64,000 nucleotides of DNA from Nocardia elegans NBRC 108235 (GCF_001612845.1 NZ_BDBF01000010.1:124001-188000), one strand, 5' to 3'. Counted from the stretch's first letter, positions 41,184-52,910 are shown. A program made the numbers and translations. The notes: generated by a model from the letters alone, not told the origin.

Positions 41184-41573
41184 TCAGGTGCGAAGTTCGC
41201 TCCGGTACAGCGAGACCAGACAGACCACGAGGGTGACGATCTCGGCGACGACCGCGACCATCGCCTGCGGTACCGGCTGCCAGCCGGTTTCGGTGAATCC
41301 GAACAGGCCGCTCGTTCGCGACAACACGAAGCCGGCCAGGGAGGCGGCGCTGAGCACCGCCGCCGCCGCGCGCAGGCTCCAGGGGCCGATGAGAACCAGT
41401 GCGGCCAGTGCGAAGGCGGCGGCGGCCTGGATGGCGAACGACGGGCCCACGTAGTCGATGGAGCGATAGCCCCGGCCGTAGAGCTGGGTGTGCACGAGAC
41501 CGGTGGTGACGAGTCCGGCGCTGATCGCCAGGCGCGCCGGGAACTGCCACCGTGCGGGAGATAGCGTGTTCAT
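41184..41573 (-). CDS. Small four-helix membrane protein
   Basis: This 129-aa protein has four hydrophobic segments: LAISAGLVTTGLVHTQLYG, AIQAAAAFALAALVLIGPW, LRAAAAVLSAASLAGFVLSR and AMVAVVAEIVTLVVCLVSLY. YGRGYRSIDYVG between the first two and SGLFGFTETGW after the third are conserved-looking loops. No reaction can be named. ATG 41573 overlaps the stop of the metallophosphoesterase gene (ATGA), so it belongs to the same operon as the cupredoxin and sigma factors. Confidence 0.7.
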   Translation of the reverse strand: MNTLSPARWQFPARLAISAGLVTTGLVHTQLYGRGYRSIDYVGPSFAIQAAAAFALAALVLIGPWSLRAAAAVLSAASLAGFVLSRTSGLFGFTETGWQPVPQAMVAVVAEIVTLVVCLVSLYRSELRT

Positions 41574-42520
41574 CGCAGTGTCTGCTCCTTGATCGCGAGC
41601 ATCTGCCGGCCCTGCTGGTAGCTCACTTCCCGGATCCCCAGGGCGTCGTGGAGCTTTCCGGCCGGCAACGTCACCGGTTTGGGCGCGGGACCGTCGCCGG
41701 GGTGCGGCAGGGGATAGGCGGTGGTCGTCCCGCTGAAGAAGGTGATGTTTCCCTCGGTCTTGGTGAAGAGTTGATGCACATGGCCGTTGAGGCAGGTGAC
41801 CGAGGAGAACCGCCGCAGCAGGCTCAGCACTTGCGCGGCATCGTCTGTGCCCCAACCCCATTGGGGATACATCGCGAACAGTGGGATATGGCTGAAGACG
41901 ATGATCGGGGTGTCGGCTGACAATCCCGCCACGTCGGTGCGGACGAAGTCGATCTGATCCTGTCCGAGATGGCCCAGATTCTGCGCGTTGAGCGTATTGA
42001 CCAACCCGATGACGTGCACCCCCGCGATGTCGAAGCTGTACCACCCGTCACCGCGGGTGCCCTTGCCGAACACCGAGCGGTAGCGCTGTCCGCCGTCGTC
42101 GGTCGAATCGTGTTCGCCGGGCACGGTGAAGATGTGCGGTGTGGACAATCCGGACATCATCTGGCGGACCTGATCGAATTGCGCGGGTGTGGCGAGATGT
42201 GTCAGGTCACCGGTGTGAATGACGAAATCCGGTGTGTATCCGAGGGTATTGACCTGATCGATCGCCTCGGTGAAGGTGTCGGTGACATTCGCGTTGGCGG
42301 TGCCCTGGAATCCGATGTGGCTGTCGCTGATCTGCGCGAATCGCAGGGTTGGACGTTCGGCGGTGGCCGGGGCCGCGCCCGCCACATGGGAGATGACCTC
42401 GCCGCCGACCACGGTCAGGCCGACGGCCGCGCCGAACCAGGCACTGTGGCGTAGCAGCTGACGCCGGGTCATGGCGTGCGGAGCGCGCGGATCGGTGTGC
42501 TGCGGGAGTTGTTCGGTCAC
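41570..42520 (-). CDS. Tat-exported metallophosphoesterase
   Basis: This 316-aa protein has a twin-arginine signal (MTRRQLLRHSAWFG, near residue 17) and a calcineurin-like phosphoesterase domain. Metal motifs are FAQISDSHIGFQG (D-x-H), VIHTGDLTHL (GD), VPGEHDST (G-x-H-D, replacing the usual GNHD), IIVFSHIPLF and LNGHVHQLF. Tat export suggests it is folded with metals before secretion. GTG 42520 overlaps the cupredoxin stop (GTGA). The substrate is unknown; possibilities are phosphodiesters, cyclic nucleotides or lipid phosphates. Confidence 0.85.
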   Translation of the reverse strand: MTEQLPQHTDPRAPHAMTRRQLLRHSAWFGAAVGLTVVGGEVISHVAGAAPATAERPTLRFAQISDSHIGFQGTANANVTDTFTEAIDQVNTLGYTPDFVIHTGDLTHLATPAQFDQVRQMMSGLSTPHIFTVPGEHDSTDDGGQRYRSVFGKGTRGDGWYSFDIAGVHVIGLVNTLNAQNLGHLGQDQIDFVRTDVAGLSADTPIIVFSHIPLFAMYPQWGWGTDDAAQVLSLLRRFSSVTCLNGHVHQLFTKTEGNITFFSGTTTAYPLPHPGDGPAPKPVTLPAGKLHDALGIREVSYQQGRQMLAIKEQTLR

Positions 42521-42990
42521 GGGGTCACCACCACTGTCGCGTGCATGAAGGGATGAATCGAGCAGAAGTAGGCGAAGGTGCCCGGCTGAGCGAAGGTGAA
42601 GCTGAATGTGGCCCCCGTGCCCATTCCCGGGGAGTGGAACGAGCCGTCGCGCGCCACCACCGTATGCGGTTCCTCGTCGCGATTGGTCCAGGTCACGGTG
42701 GTGCCGGCCCTCACGGTCACGGTCTGCGGGCCGAAGGCGAAATTGTCGATGGTGACGGCGTTCGGTCCGGCCACGGCGGCCGGCGTGCGAGGCGCATTCG
42801 ACATTCCGGGCATATTCGGCATCGGTTCCGGGCCACCCGGGGTCATACCCAGACCGGGGTCCTCGGAGCGGACGGTGGGAGCGGGTGGGCTCGCCCCCTT
42901 GTCGGCGGGGGTCGCGCACGCCGTGAGTGTCATGACGCCGAGGGCGACCGTCGCGGCGGCGGTGAAATTCAGAACGAGGTGTCGTGGCAT
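42517..42990 (-). CDS. Cupredoxin-domain lipoprotein
   Basis: This 157-aa protein has a lipoprotein signal with lipobox LTAC (Cys25), a Pro/Met-rich linker (PGGPEPMPNMPGMSNAP) and a type I copper domain. The copper ligands are likely His109 (EEPHTVVARDG), Cys143, His146 and Met149 (YFCSIHPFMHATVVV), the amicyanin/plastocyanin pattern. It can carry single electrons outside the membrane. The Met-rich linker may also bind copper. It follows the sigma-factor gene by 63 nt and is coupled to the phosphoesterase gene. Confidence 0.9.
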   Translation of the reverse strand: MPRHLVLNFTAAATVALGVMTLTACATPADKGASPPAPTVRSEDPGLGMTPGGPEPMPNMPGMSNAPRTPAAVAGPNAVTIDNFAFGPQTVTVRAGTTVTWTNRDEEPHTVVARDGSFHSPGMGTGATFSFTFAQPGTFAYFCSIHPFMHATVVVTP

Positions 42991-43053
42991 CGGATCCGGC
43001 CTCCATCCGGACCCCGCGGAGTGCGGGGCTTCACCGACAGATAGGCGACCGGG

Positions 43054-43626
43054 TTACAGACCGAGGTCGATATTCAATTCCGCCGCCGCGCGCAGCGCCC
43101 GATGCTGCAGCACCTTCGCATTGGCCACGCTGATGCCGAGCGCGGCGGCCGATTCGCGCACCGACAACCCCTGCAGGAAACGCAGTTCGAGAATCCGGCG
43201 GTAGCGTTGCGGGAGCTCGCCCAAGACCGCGCGGACGTGTTCCGGTGCCCTCGACTCGGCGGAATCGGTTGGCGCCGAAGCGGTCTCGTCCGGAATGTCG
43301 TCGTCGATGACCGTGATCTCCCGGCCCATCCGCGATCGCCAGTGCGCGGCGAGCACCGTGCGAGCGGTGGTCCGCAGATAGGCGCGCACCTCGGCGACGC
43401 TCGCGGTGATCCGCAGCGGTTTCAGCGCGGCCACGAACACCTCCGCGGTGAGATCCTCCGCGTCCGGTTTGTTGCCGACCTTGCCGAAGATCAGCGCGTA
43501 GACCCAGCCGACGTTGTCCCGGTACACCTCTTCCCAGCTGGGATAGCGATCCTGCGGTACCAGTCGCAGGTCGCGGCGCCGGGGCTCCTCCGGCGATCGC
43601 GACCCGGCCGTGGATCGCCCTGCCAT
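43054..43626 (-). CDS. ECF-type RNA polymerase sigma factor (copy 1)
   Basis: This 190-aa sigma-70 family protein has region 2 (VYRDNVGWVYALIFGKVGNK ... DLTAEVFVAALKPLRI) and region 4 (LGELPQRYRRILELRFLQGL ... ESAAALGISVANAKVLQHRA). It is about the usual ECF length with no extra domain. ATG 43626 has GGAGG about 10 nt upstream; GTG 43635 would put the site too close. It heads the cupredoxin-phosphoesterase-membrane-protein genes and lies 86 nt after the Rieske gene. Its close paralogue is at 44399-44917. Confidence 0.88.
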   Translation of the reverse strand: MAGRSTAGSRSPEEPRRRDLRLVPQDRYPSWEEVYRDNVGWVYALIFGKVGNKPDAEDLTAEVFVAALKPLRITASVAEVRAYLRTTARTVLAAHWRSRMGREITVIDDDIPDETASAPTDSAESRAPEHVRAVLGELPQRYRRILELRFLQGLSVRESAAALGISVANAKVLQHRALRAAAELNIDLGL

Positions 43627-43712
43627 CCCAACCACCCTCCTGCAGCCCGGTGACGCACGCGCCTGTCAGGGATAGATACGGGGTGTGGTTACATGCGGTT
43701 CGGTGCGCGCCG

Positions 43713-44402
43713 TCAGGCCGGCTTCTCCGGTGCGAACACCTCGATCGAGCCGTTCGCTTCACGGACCTGCAGCCGCGGTAGGGGAGCGGGCGTGCGGGGC
43801 AGCTCGTGGGTCACGACCTCACCCTCGAAACCGAAGGAGGTCGAGTGGCACGGGCAGCGCAGCCGAGCCGCCGTCGCGTCCAGCCATAATTTGCACCCCT
43901 GGTGGGTGCAGATTCCCGACAGCGCGTAGACGACCCCGTCGCGGCGGCGGAGGAAGCCGTTGACGGCGCCGAGATCGAACGGTGTGGTCGCGCCGTCGGG
44001 TAGTTCCGCACTGGCGAGGACCGGTTGCCAGGTTCCGTGGGACGGCACCAGGGTCTGCTGTGCGGCAGCAACTTTCGGCTCGCCGGATCCGCTCAGGACC
44101 ATGTGGTCGATGACCCCGCCCGCCGCGGCCGCGGCCGCCACCGACGTGCCGATCAAGACCGCGCGCCGGGTCGGACGCCGCGTGCGCGCACCCGGATCGG
44201 CGGGCTCGTCGAGATCCTCGGACAGGCGATGATGCAGCCGGGCGATGAACTCCTCGTCGGGGCTACCGGCACCGGTCCGGGCCGCCCGCAGCGCGATCGC
44301 GGCGCGGATCTGGGCGGCGTCGTCATCGTCGGGCCGGAAACCGCGCGGGCTGCGGCCGGCCAGGATGTCGTCGACGTAGCGCTCCACATCTTTGCTGCTC
44401 AC
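43713..44402 (-). CDS. Membrane-anchored Rieske [2Fe-2S] protein with an N-terminal cytoplasmic region
   Basis: This 229-aa protein has about 75 charged N-terminal residues (YVDDILAGRSPRGFRPDDDD ... FIARLHHRLSEDLDE), then RRPTRRAVLIG and a helix (about 81-98), and then a Rieske domain. The iron-sulfur ligands are Cys165 and His167 (CTHQGC) and Cys183 and His186 (CPCHSTSF). The arrangement of cytoplasmic segment, helix and outer sensor domain is that of membrane anti-sigma factors. It is coupled to the ECF sigma gene upstream (GTGA overlap). A Tat signal (RR near 79-80) is an alternative reading of the anchor. Confidence 0.85.
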   Translation of the reverse strand: MSSKDVERYVDDILAGRSPRGFRPDDDDAAQIRAAIALRAARTGAGSPDEEFIARLHHRLSEDLDEPADPGARTRRPTRRAVLIGTSVAAAAAAGGVIDHMVLSGSGEPKVAAAQQTLVPSHGTWQPVLASAELPDGATTPFDLGAVNGFLRRRDGVVYALSGICTHQGCKLWLDATAARLRCPCHSTSFGFEGEVVTHELPRTPAPLPRLQVREANGSIEVFAPEKPA

Positions 44403-44917
44403 AACGAGCCTCCTGATCCGGGACGGGCAGCCGATCGCAGCGCCGAGCGCTGGCGTGCCTCGGCCTCGGGAACGCTGACACCGAGCCGCGCCGCTGTGTC
44501 GGCCATCGAAAGTCCTTGCAGGAAACGCAATTCCAGGATCCGCCGATCGGATTCCGGGAGTTCGGCGAGCAGATCGCCGACCGCTGCCGGCGTGGTCGAG
44601 GCGCGGCCGGGCGGCTCGGTGTCGATCACGGTGATCTCCCGGCCCACCCGGGAGAGCCAATAGCGGGCCAGGACCGTACGCGCGGTATGTCGCAGCAGTG
44701 CTGGAATCTCCGATGGTTCCGCACCCGGGGGCGATGGTTCCAGCGCTGTCATGAACACCTCCGTCGTCAGCTCTTCGGCATCGGGCGCGGCGCCCACCTT
44801 CGCGAGCATCAGCGCGTATACCCAGCCGACATTGCCGCGGAAGATCTCCTCCCAGTCGGCGTAGCCGTCCCCGGATGGCGACGCCGGTGTGGGCGCCGAC
44901 TCGGACTGCCCGCTCAT
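44399..44917 (-). CDS. ECF-type RNA polymerase sigma factor (copy 2)
   Basis: This 172-aa sigma-70 family protein is paralogous to the one at 43054-43626. Region 2 reads IFRGNVGWVYALMLAKVGAA and ELTTEVFMTALEPSPP, and region 4 reads LLAELPESDRRILELRFLQG and DTAARLGVSVPEAEARQRSA. It is translationally coupled to the Rieske gene, the usual genetic sign of a sigma/anti-sigma pair. It is the first gene of the minus-strand string, and the divergent secreted-protein gene at 45138 lies across a 220-nt gap. Confidence 0.88.
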   Translation of the reverse strand: MSGQSESAPTPASPSGDGYADWEEIFRGNVGWVYALMLAKVGAAPDAEELTTEVFMTALEPSPPGAEPSEIPALLRHTARTVLARYWLSRVGREITVIDTEPPGRASTTPAAVGDLLAELPESDRRILELRFLQGLSMADTAARLGVSVPEAEARQRSALRSAARPGSGGSL

Positions 44918-45137
44918 CTGCCGCCGCCCTCCTCTCCGATGTCGCCGCTTTCGAGTCCATCTCGGGCCGATCGGGTGTGCGGAAACACTGTGCCGCCGTC
45001 GAAAACTGTGCCGCCATCAATTAGATAGCAGGGCGGTTACACATACCACCGGTTACGCGCCACGAGCCGGGCCGAGCGCCGCGCCGCGTAACCCGCGCTC
45101 CTATCTGCAGGCACAACGACTGCGAGGAGTGACGAAG

Positions 45138-45674
45138 ATGAACGTGGTATCCGGGGTGCAGTGCGCACGAGTAGTGGCGGCCGGCGTTGCCCTCGCCGGT
45201 GCGATCGCGACGGCCGCACCCGGTGGCGCTGCCGGGGCGCCGGACCATGTGGCCTTCGATCCGGTTGCCGCGCAGTGTCTTTGGGCCGACACCGCGCATC
45301 CGCGCGGAGACACCGTCACGGCGGGCGGGTGGAGTTACAGCTGCGGAACCGACGCCGCCGGCGCGCCGCGGTGGATTCGCGGGGCGGCGGCAAGGGGGCC
45401 GAGTACGGTGCCCAATCCGGGGGCGGCGAACGCGCCCGCCGGACATTTCAGCGCGGGGGCCCGGCAACCCGGCACCGAATACACCGACTACTGCGTGGGC
45501 GACCAGTTGATCGAAGGGCGCGACAACGTCTACGAAGTCACGTCGAGCGGGGACGGTCTACTGTTCTGGCGGCCCGCCGCGGCCCTGGACTCGTGGACGT
45601 TCGACCCCGGCAGTCATCCGGCGCCGCCCTCCGCGCGCGGTTCGAGCCTCTGCCGGGACGGTCAACTCCTCTGA
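45138..45674 (+). CDS. Secreted hypothetical protein
   Basis: This 178-aa protein has a signal peptide (CARVVAAGVALAGAIATAAP, cleavage near AAGAP, about residue 35). The mature part has four Cys (CLWADTAHPRGD, YSCGTDAAG, YTDYCVGDQL, SLCRDGQLL), enough for two disulfides, and Trp/Gly-rich beta-like sequence. No family was recognised. ATG 45138 has GAGGAG about 9 nt upstream. It is divergent from the sigma/Rieske string. Confidence 0.65.
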   Translation: MNVVSGVQCARVVAAGVALAGAIATAAPGGAAGAPDHVAFDPVAAQCLWADTAHPRGDTVTAGGWSYSCGTDAAGAPRWIRGAAARGPSTVPNPGAANAPAGHFSAGARQPGTEYTDYCVGDQLIEGRDNVYEVTSSGDGLLFWRPAAALDSWTFDPGSHPAPPSARGSSLCRDGQLL

Positions 45675-45921
45675 ATTCGGACCTTCCAGGCGTCGCCCGA
45701 CCATGGGCCGCGGCACATCGGCGAGTGAATCACCGGCGGGCGGGTAATCGCACTGCCGAGTGAAGTTGTCGCGGTGCGGCGCCCCCGGGTGCGGTGGTCG
45801 CGACGGTTTCGGTGCGAAAGTGCGGCGGCCGGGCGGTGACGTTCGTCCGGTTCGTGTCGGTGGGACAGGAATCGGCGTGTTCTCCGTAGGGTCGCCGGTG
45901 TCGAGGAAAGGGGCCGTCCGG

Positions 45922-48796
<2,875 letters not shown>

Positions 48797-48798
48797 GG

Positions 48799-49314
48799 AT
48801 GGATCAGCTGGATACGGGGGTGCGGATTCGTCCCGCCGGCCCGGACGATTTCACGGCGATCGCACTGCTCACGGTCGACACCTACGTCGGCGAGGGGCAT
48901 GTGCATTCCGAAAGTCCCTATGTGGCAGAACTTTCCGATACCGAGACCAGAGCGCGCGAAGCCGAGGTCCTCGTCGCGGAGCGCGAGGGAGACCTGCTCG
49001 GTTCGCTGACCATCGCGCGACCCGGCACCACGTACGCCGATATCGCGCGGCCGGGCGAACTGGAGTTCCGCATGCTCGCGGTCGCCAAGCGTGCCCGCGG
49101 CGCCGGTGTCGGCACCGCTTTGGTCCGGACCGTCGTCGAGACGGCCCGGGCGGAGAGCTTCGCCGCTGTGGTGCTGACCACGATGCCCGGGATGGCCGAC
49201 GCACGCCGCATTTACGAGCGGCTGGGATTCGGCCATGTGCCGGAACGGGATTGGCACACCGACGCCGGGCTGCCGCTCACCGTCATGCGGCTGGAGCTTA
49301 CGCGCGGGACGTAG
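48799..49314 (+). CDS. GNAT-family N-acetyltransferase
   Basis: This 171-aa protein is a GNAT enzyme: GVRIRPAGPDDFTAIALLTV at the start, LEFRMLAVAKRARGAGVGTA with the acetyl-CoA loop, and MADARRIYERLGFGHVPERD with the usual Tyr-x3-Gly-Phe. It starts 2 nt after the ligA stop, so it is probably co-transcribed and perhaps translationally coupled. The acceptor is unknown. Confidence 0.82.
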   Translation: MDQLDTGVRIRPAGPDDFTAIALLTVDTYVGEGHVHSESPYVAELSDTETRAREAEVLVAEREGDLLGSLTIARPGTTYADIARPGELEFRMLAVAKRARGAGVGTALVRTVVETARAESFAAVVLTTMPGMADARRIYERLGFGHVPERDWHTDAGLPLTVMRLELTRGT

Positions 49315-49401
49315 GCGTATCCGGCGCGAGGCGGGCAGGGGCGGGTACCGCGCAGCTGCCCACCGCTGCTCTTCGCCGAGATGTGCTGCGCCGCAATCGG
49401 T

Positions 49402-50055
49402 TCAGCTCAGGACGGTGGCGACGATGCCCGCCAGATAGCCCAGCCGCGCGATCTCGGACGGACGGAAATCCGGCCCGCCCGGGCGGCCCAGCAGCAGCGC
49501 CTTACCGGTATTGCCGAGCGGGGCGGCCGCCAGTTTGGTGTCCATGTCCCGCCAGATCTGCGGGACCCAATCGGCCTCGGGATCGAGGGCGGTCGGCTTC
49601 TCGAGCGGCATCCACGGCACACTGCCGGCCTGCGTCTCGGGTGCGCTGGTGCTGCCGACCAGACGCTGGCCGCCACCGTGCGGCCCCAGATCCATCACGG
49701 TGCTCCATCCGACCTGCAGGACGCGCGGGACGCCGTCGACCAGCACCTGCAGCCGGTCGTCGCGGGCGGTGGCGACCTGGTCGATCAGCTCCAGCTCGCG
49801 ATGGGTGTCGAGAATGCCGGAATACGGACGCAGCGAATCGACCCGCACATCGGCGAGCGATTCTGCCGCGGTGATCAACGTGTCGGGCAGCGCGCCCGAC
49901 GGAACTTCCACCACCAGATCGTCGATCGCATATCCTGCGCCGCGTTCGACGACATCCAGCGAGAGGATGTCGGCGCCGACGGAGCCCAGCGCTACTGCGA
50001 GTGAACCGAGACTTCCTGGGCGATCCGGAAGCTGCACGCGAAGCAGATATGACAC
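49402..50055 (-). CDS. ACT-domain protein (Rv3013-like)
   Basis: This 217-aa protein begins with one ACT domain (YLLRVQLPDRPGSLGSLAVA ... DDLVVEVPSGALPDTLITAA), a fold that binds amino acids. After about residue 80 it continues with a region of unknown fold (QVLVDGVPRVLQVGWSTVMD, WVPQIWRDMDTKLAAAPLG). Mycobacterium has the same gene (Rv3013) between ligA and gatC, though in a different orientation to its neighbours. GTG 50055 has AAGGAAGG upstream. It may sense an amino acid; nothing shows which. Confidence 0.8.
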   Translation of the reverse strand: MSYLLRVQLPDRPGSLGSLAVALGSVGADILSLDVVERGAGYAIDDLVVEVPSGALPDTLITAAESLADVRVDSLRPYSGILDTHRELELIDQVATARDDRLQVLVDGVPRVLQVGWSTVMDLGPHGGGQRLVGSTSAPETQAGSVPWMPLEKPTALDPEADWVPQIWRDMDTKLAAAPLGNTGKALLLGRPGGPDFRPSEIARLGYLAGIVATVLS

Positions 50056-50302
50056 GTGCTTGCCTTCCTTTCCTGTGCGACCGAGACTTTCGGACGTATA
50101 CCCGAGTCTCGCAATACTTACACCCACTGCTTCCAGCAAACGATTCGAAGCCGTGGCAGTGAGGTACGCCACATCCATTGTCGGCCGAACCCCGGGTGCA
50201 GTGCCAGTGCCGTTCCGATGACGTTGTGATGTCAACCTTGTTTCCGGCGAGCACCGGAACGAACGGCGCAGCCCGACCGTGACCGGATGGCTACAACGCG
50301 CA

Positions 50303-50393
50303 CCCATTAGGCTGTGTTGTCCGACCCTAATGGGGAGGCCCTGCGTGGTTACGCATCCGCTGCCGCCTCCGGACCTTGACCCCATTAGGCTGT
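50303..50393 (+). promoter_or_regulatory. gatC leader with three copies of a 9-10-bp element (possible attenuator or operator)
   Basis: CCCATTAGG occurs at 50303-50311 and 50381-50389, both followed by CTGT, and its complement CCTAATGGG lies at 50326-50334. The middle copy can pair with the first (9-bp stem, 14-nt loop) or with the last (10 bp, via CCCCATTAGG at 50380-50389). TAGGCT at 50386-50391 can also serve as a -10 box for gatC. The rest of the 396-bp gap 50056-50451 shows no gene. Confidence 0.5.
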
Positions 50394-50451
50394 CCCATGC
50401 GCAGCACCCTGCGCCATCGACACGCACCAACCTGCCGAAAGGGGATTCGCG

Positions 50452-50748
50452 GTGTCCGCCATCTCCCGCGACGAGGTCGCACACCTCGCCCGGTTGTCCC
50501 GGCTCGCCCTCACCGACGAAGAGCTCGATCTGTATGCCGGTCAGCTGGATTCGATCCTGAGTCACGTGCAGGTCATCACCGAGGTCGCCGCCGACGTACC
50601 GGCCACCGCGTCGCCGAATCCGACCGCCAACGTCACCCGCCCGGATGTGGTCGTTCCCGGGCTCAGCCCGGACGAGGCCCTGTCCGGCGCTCCCGCGGTC
50701 GACGAGCAGCGGTTCATGGTTCCGCAGATCCTGGGAGAAGGCGAGTAA
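50452..50748 (+). CDS. gatC: Aspartyl/glutamyl-tRNA amidotransferase subunit C
   Basis: This 98-aa subunit wraps around GatA and stabilises the GatCAB complex that turns Glu-tRNA-Gln and Asp-tRNA-Asn into Gln- and Asn-tRNAs. Family motifs are [36 protein letters not shown] and [20 protein letters not shown]. The start is GTG after AAAGGGG, and the stop overlaps the gatA start (TAATG). A tRNA-Asn gene lies in the same window at 11043. Confidence 0.95.
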   Translation: MSAISRDEVAHLARLSRLALTDEELDLYAGQLDSILSHVQVITEVAADVPATASPNPTANVTRPDVVVPGLSPDEALSGAPAVDEQRFMVPQILGEGE

Positions 50749-52220
50749 TGAGCGGCGATCTGACGAAACTGTCCGCGGCCGAGCTGGCGGAGAAGATCCA
50801 CGGCCGCGAGGTGTCCTCGGTGCAGGTCACCGAGGCGCATCTGCAGCGCATCGCCGAGGTCGACGGTGAGCTCAACGCCTTCCTGCACGTCGCCGGCGAG
50901 CAGGCGCTGGTGACCGCCGCCGAGGTCGACGCCGCGATCGCTGCGGGCACCGTGGCCTCGCCGCTGGCGGGAGTTCCGTTGGCGCTCAAGGACGTTTTCA
51001 CCACCACGGATATGCCGACCACCTGCGCGTCGAAGATTCTCGAGGGCTGGGTGTCGCCCTACGACGCGACCGTGACGGCCAAACTGCGTGCCGCCGGCAT
51101 CCCGATCCTCGGCAAGACGAACATGGACGAGTTCGCGATGGGTTCGTCCACCGAGAACTCGGCGTACGGCCCGACCCGCAACCCGTGGGACACCAGCCGC
51201 ATCCCCGGCGGGTCCGGCGGCGGTTCGGCGGCGGCCCTGGCCTCCTATCAGGCGCCGCTGGCGATCGGCACCGATACCGGTGGTTCCATCCGTCAGCCCG
51301 CCGCGGTCACCGCGACCGTCGGTACCAAGCCGACCTACGGCACCGTGTCCCGCTACGGCTTGGTCGCCTGCGCGTCGTCGCTGGACCAGGGCGGCCCGTG
51401 TGGTCGCACCGTGCTCGACACCGCCTTGCTGCACGAGGTGATCGCCGGTTACGACCCGAAGGATTCGACCTCGCGCGATGTGCCGGTGCCGGCGCTCGTG
51501 GAGGCAGCTCGCGCGGGTGCGCGCGGCGATCTGACCGGCGTGAAGGTCGGCGTGGTGAAGGAGCTGCATTCCGACAGCTACCAGCCGGGCGTGCTCGCCT
51601 CCTTCGACGCCGCGGTGGCGCAGCTGAAGGATCTGGGCGCCGAGGTGGTCGAGGTGTCGTGCCCACACTTCGAATACGCGCTGGCGTCCTACTACCTGAT
51701 CCTGCCGAGTGAGGTCTCGTCCAACCTGGCCCGCTTCGATGCCATGCGGTACGGCCTGCGCGTCGGCGACGACGGCACCCACTCCGCGGAGCAGGTCATG
51801 TCGCTCACCCGCGAGGCGGGGTTCGGCCCGGAAGTCAAGCGCCGCATCATGATCGGCACCTACGCGCTCTCGGCCGGATATTACGACGCCTACTACGGTC
51901 AGGCACTGAAGGTGCGCACCCTGATCGCGCAGGACTTCGACAAGGCCTACGAGACCGTCGATGTGCTGGTCTCGCCGACCAGCCCGTTCACACCGTGGAA
52001 GCTGGGGGAGAAGGTGAACGATCCGCTGGCGATGTACCTGTCGGACCTGTGCACCCTCCCGACCAACCTGGCCGGGCACTGCGCGATGTCGGTGCCGTCG
52101 GGGCTGTCCGCCGACGACGGCCTGCCCGTGGGCCTGCAGATCATGGCGCCGGCGCTGGCCGATGATCGGCTCTATCGCGTGGGCGCCGCCTACGAGGCCG
52201 CGCGCGGTCCGATCGCCTGA
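50748..52220 (+). CDS. gatA: Aspartyl/glutamyl-tRNA amidotransferase subunit A
   Basis: This 490-aa amidase-signature subunit hydrolyses glutamine to give ammonia for transamidation on GatB. The Ser-cisSer-Lys triad is visible as Lys81 (PLALKDVF), a Ser in the loop [13 protein letters not shown] (residues about 152-164) and the nucleophile Ser180 ([12 protein letters not shown]). [12 protein letters not shown] and [13 protein letters not shown] are further family motifs. GatB is not in the window; in Mycobacterium it lies after pfkA. Confidence 0.97.
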   Translation: MSGDLTKLSAAELAEKIHGREVSSVQVTEAHLQRIAEVDGELNAFLHVAGEQALVTAAEVDAAIAAGTVASPLAGVPLALKDVFTTTDMPTTCASKILEGWVSPYDATVTAKLRAAGIPILGKTNMDEFAMGSSTENSAYGPTRNPWDTSRIPGGSGGGSAAALASYQAPLAIGTDTGGSIRQPAAVTATVGTKPTYGTVSRYGLVACASSLDQGGPCGRTVLDTALLHEVIAGYDPKDSTSRDVPVPALVEAARAGARGDLTGVKVGVVKELHSDSYQPGVLASFDAAVAQLKDLGAEVVEVSCPHFEYALASYYLILPSEVSSNLARFDAMRYGLRVGDDGTHSAEQVMSLTREAGFGPEVKRRIMIGTYALSAGYYDAYYGQALKVRTLIAQDFDKAYETVDVLVSPTSPFTPWKLGEKVNDPLAMYLSDLCTLPTNLAGHCAMSVPSGLSADDGLPVGLQIMAPALADDRLYRVGAAYEAARGPIA

Positions 52221-52259
52221 GCCCACGCGATCGGCGAGCTCGTTCCGGCCCGGATGCGT

Positions 52260-52287
52260 GGCGGCGTACCCGTCAGGTGACGCCGCC
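52260..52287. terminator. Weak hairpin between gatA and the MarR gene
   Basis: GGCGGCGT (52260-52267) and ACGCCGCC (52280-52287) form an 8-bp stem around a 12-nt loop, located between the two convergent genes. No T-run follows. Confidence 0.35.
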
Positions 52288-52331
52288 GCGCGGGCCGGAC
52301 GCGGGCGCGGATCGGATCGTCGATACGCCGA

Positions 52332-52781
52332 TTACGGCCGCGGCCATGGGCGGCCGTCGAGCCGCTCGATATCGGTGTTGAAGCGCTGCAGATAGTCGGC
52401 GAAGCGCGCGACGTCGTCGGGGGACCAGCCTTCGAGCACGCGGCCCAGACCTTCGATATTGGCGTCGCGTTCGGCGTCGAGGTTCTCCTCGCCGGCCGGT
52501 GTGATGCGGAATTTGCGGGCCATTCCGCCGTCGGGATCGGGGATGCGCTCGACGTGTCCGGCGCGCAACAGCGCCGCGGTCTGCCGGTTGAGGGTGGAGG
52601 CGTCGAGACCGAACGCCTCGCTGAGCTGGCCGATCGACATCGGACCCTCGATGGCGAGCCGGCTGAGCAGCAGGTAGGCGCTGCGATCGAGGCGGGTGCC
52701 GTCGCGGCGATAGCGCGGGTGAATGGTGTAGCGGCCGAGCAGCATGGTCTCGAATTCCACCAGATTCGTGGGCTTGTCCAT
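52332..52781 (-). CDS. MarR-family transcriptional regulator
   Basis: This 149-aa regulator has the MarR winged helix: LDRSAYLLLSRLAIEGPMSI, QLSEAFGLDASTLNRQTAAL and the wing region ERIPDPDGGMARKFRITPAG. Helices at both ends would form the dimer interface. ATG 52781 begins the folded part; the ORF is open to 52904. The ligand is unknown. The giant lipase-like gene lies 130 nt upstream on the same strand. Confidence 0.87.
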   Translation of the reverse strand: MDKPTNLVEFETMLLGRYTIHPRYRRDGTRLDRSAYLLLSRLAIEGPMSIGQLSEAFGLDASTLNRQTAALLRAGHVERIPDPDGGMARKFRITPAGEENLDAERDANIEGLGRVLEGWSPDDVARFADYLQRFNTDIERLDGRPWPRP

Positions 52782-52910
52782 GCCGTCCTTCCGCCGATTT
52801 ACAGTTCTGACCTGCGAGAACCGGTATAGCACACGGCCGGGGCCGGGCGGGCACGGTGGTCGGCTGGGTGGGAGCCGGCGCCGTGGCCGCCGCGGCTGCC
52901 GCACTCGACG

